From Culicoidibacter larvae (GTDB taxonomy: Bacteria; Bacillota_I; Bacilli_A; Culicoidibacterales; Culicoidibacteraceae): a DNA stretch of 64,000 nt. The stretch spans positions 229,882 to 293,881 of the forward strand of contig NZ_VBWP01000003.1 in NCBI RefSeq assembly GCF_005771635.1, given 5' to 3'. Below, piece after piece: positions 63,801 through 64,000 of this stretch. Made by a program: the position numbers and the translations under genes. Under the pieces are notes generated by a model. That model searched no databases, was not told the origin of the DNA, and saw only the letters and a program-made list of their open reading frames with translations. Positions within the stretch are counted from its first letter, which is position 1. Each line of letters opens with the position of its first letter.

Positions 63801-63969
63801 TCGTATCTGCTTCGGTTGTTACCTCGCTTTGTCCTTGATTATCTTCACTCACTTGTGTTTGTTCATCAATATTGTTTTCTGTTGTCGCATATGTCAATAG
63901 ATTCATTTGCGAAACGAACAATATCAATGAAAATGCTATTGCGCTCGTAATTTTAATTACTCTGCCCAT
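57829..63969 (-). CDS. Giant LPSTG-anchored adhesin with SdrD-B and Ig-like repeats
   Basis: 2046 residues. Signal peptide (1-30). Residues about 90-950 are a large beta-rich N-terminal region like Sdr/isopeptide adhesins. Residues about 965-1090 are an SdrD_B domain ('IGGFAFVDNNADGLYDPADG', 'TDANGVYLFDY'). From about 1105 a 390-residue module (Ig-like 'VGNTITVNPNVEPDFFDSI', HYR/Ig 'TYNMLEGVSAKDNTNAS' and 'GTYEVTYVVKDANENSSTVT') is present twice, about 1106-1495 and 1496-1890. It ends VLPSTGTNE, hydrophobic helix, RRDKEQ. ATG 63969 behind AGGGTGG. Likely a long-stalk adhesin. Confidence 0.88.
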   Translation of the reverse strand: MGRVIKITSAIAFSLILFVSQMNLLTYATTENNIDEQTQVSEDNQGQSEVTTEADTTVDAESSSEYGKVIAPFSSITNSGVSLNIPGYDEVGWDVGVVKDVNVTVDFGDSTSSDKTLKVTVPDGMRYELIPVKGNENKTGVDTVILSNLGTSDPLYTAITDITLPKKETFAGGATIGQVVYTFTPGTQVVTINLKVSVDKNKYYNPHTIANPIQASALLNKGAIVSVGDVSQTIKASGTPQGGTNHTPIPTANLTPSSQLLKSSSGNITQGTGYGVTHFGLYTLGATNVVPKKVRIEVPYPVGTEFVGISNNNYTLVENNQVTGVAVYESNAEFLNYTQLSYFVNYSLPLELNVGTYTASQVDKVTYTWYDDTTTTVSRSGAISSVEVVDSYPNKVNINPNTTENTFSTGIKDQLDFVANVQVQNKQAGALTNQTYEVNIDSNFKAVKIHFPFDRTVTDNQVTQMYYKTNLNNTWQTYTGDVTAFNNKISSISKTQMGLSDDEFITGFKANIGDLSFGYMSSVTTGGAGSNIVGVLGTLDVGSGQVNIVYSIYDDSDKANTLVSSTRTVKEYKSDNMTFMSNSSASYRDVKNPNTVITNVTAGNVFNIKANLRAFVLYHGYKNGIQAIENPDIYLREPANLKINLSSIKVTDQDGNPVAFIVSQHTNSFGETMYTLKTQNSAIGSYFSEDFKEKYLNITYDVQTLVKASGSYQINELMSWGRQDIKPITNIDGLATTIDKYDFNGNGNTTEPMLAVSTNQINIAENKNVLVETFLALKGEAPKGAYVEGDTSNLAYFTPGTEADYTIKITNNGDVPADAMTTYVPIPKTGQSFGSSFQSDAFKWDMTLETAVTLDPAYAGKFQVQYSTDATEANYKTTATYSPSAPSDLSTVRMVRLVALVPIAPAEEIQVLIPLKVNETFGTAVPGKVGTKDIFNPVYEVDSATFKGILPGTKVGAELVIAEIGGFAFVDNNADGLYDPADGDTLVANHEVELYIWNSVTKKYDPVLDNGTPITTTTDANGVYLFDYTKGMNYGNYAVRFVEKTGGVYQYTINNPLDSTRNSDAIIANDIPNPGDTYRGWVINIDPTKPEAKTIGVGFLAYNPPVDLQVSINPTPNQVKVGNTITVNPNVEPDFFDSIKHASSPYTWEIVGSASEQAKATLTTNANGSVTITPAALASGTTTFALQVTIKDAYGNTKTSDPVTITVISNVGPTITTPTLTKYVGDTYNMLEGVSAKDNTNASMTLITSGATPNTTITSNIPNASSQYSTAGTYEVTYVVKDANENSSTVTRVIKVNGMPVINANAQVYTVSDTNIADSVVASASASWQQAGDGVGATPSAQNLVPTYTIVSGPSTTDFSQAGLYKVEYTATNADNKTTTKTVDVLVKNDSLVTDPSNTLMIDATDFSILNADAATLSEAVAKDSTHGQAKAYKQVDDGNGNISIVEVSTSVSVDADELAAINAAPKEGGTYPLTYSLSVDGKTVSKTVTVSVAISTDPLVINLGNEKTLKVGETLSVTPIITPSYWTSIQDSTEAYSWTLVDAGDAEYVTLEDADQEVVRLVGVKKLVNDTVTLQLTIKDKTGRTFSQTVAVKVVTNVPPTIEVEDILAYVGDTKDLTSGLNVTDDDNNSIAVATGTNGNTIITESIPADDMYTTPGTYAVTYDVKDQYDNLATKTITVKVHGLPTLTVNPVVYTLNDTNILDAVMNQASASWVEAQDGVGTSTQTVSIPGPAKAVKENNSIMYEVVAGVNGKTDFSEAGVYQVQFTAINPDGKEVSKTVDILVMPKNTEVDPSGTLYLSAKGFTIDNQDAKDLSAELAKTNGQVAAYKTEKDKDGTIIDYTELTDRVSVDAEQLSVIQAASTKGGIYDLSYTLVDGANSVTKTVKVVVRGTNTPDPVPTPDGNMLSITASDYTISYEEAVRLGNDDAITYGQVESYLFEQPAVFSLFGFITNNTAITITANQQDLRVINGTSISGGVYDLTYTASYTDADSNVTTISTTVKVTVLGGASVLPSTGTNEIEFVAIGGIAIAVAMGIWMSRRDKEQ

Positions 63970-64000
63970 ACTTACCACCCTTTTTTATTATTCTATAGTT

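Overview
The window looks like a chromosomal accessory region of a low-GC, Gram-positive, host-associated Bacillota. The evidence is AT-rich DNA, strong AGGAGG ribosome binding sites, seven intact genes for cell-wall-sorted surface proteins (LPxTG or a close variant) plus one orphan sorting-signal tail, InlB-type repeats, an Mga-like regulator, FakA/DegV-type proteins and Fst-type toxin genes. An Erysipelotrichia- or Culicoidibacter-like lineage would fit, but the sequence alone does not prove this.

Layout. 1-4.7 kb: end of an FtsX-like permease and two surface proteins. 4.8-9.7 kb: a small RNA, tspO, a DAK2-DegV fusion, two membrane proteins in the same operon, and an anchored hydrolase. 9.8-12.6 kb: a leucine-rich-repeat (LRR) surface protein and IS3/LPxTG debris. 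12.7-19.9 kb: a second small-RNA copy, hydrolases, a broken DUF4268 gene, an M23 peptidase and an orphan zinc-binding lipoprotein. 20.2-22.6 kb: an exopolysaccharide synthase module (glycosyltransferase, 53-residue membrane protein, degenerate GGDEF receptor). 22.7-26.7 kb: TraX and a sulfur-redox cluster (AbrB-like regulator, CoA-disulfide reductase-rhodanese, two rhodaneses, divergent Fe-S membrane protein) around mirrored operator sites. 26.8-32.6 kb: a zone of broken genes (SRAP, IS110, M23 peptidase, chromate transporter) with one intact HAD phosphatase. 32.6-38.9 kb: a phosphonate-type ABC transporter with a tyrosine phosphatase, then arsR-acr3-arsC. 39-42.8 kb: a Ca/Na exchanger, a fluoride riboswitch driving an antiporter, flavodoxin, and a second tspO.

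42.8-57.2 kb is the least ordinary part. It carries at least twelve short transcription-unit-like elements. Each has a -10 box, an RNA starting about seven bases later, and in most cases a 5' hairpin followed by a terminator hairpin. Their sequences vary while the geometry is kept. Interleaved with them are surface proteins (InlB repeats, plant-type and Ras-type LRRs), the Mga-like regulator, and three copies (two intact, one decayed) of an Fst-like type I toxin locus. 57.3-64 kb holds a small anchored protein and a 2046-residue LPSTG adhesin.

Overall this is a surface-display and stress-resistance region undergoing duplication and decay. At least nine genes show single nonsense, frameshift, start-codon or truncation lesions, often with the rest of the frame preserved. 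The three stop codons are used interchangeably in these lesions, so pseudogenisation explains them better than a changed genetic code.
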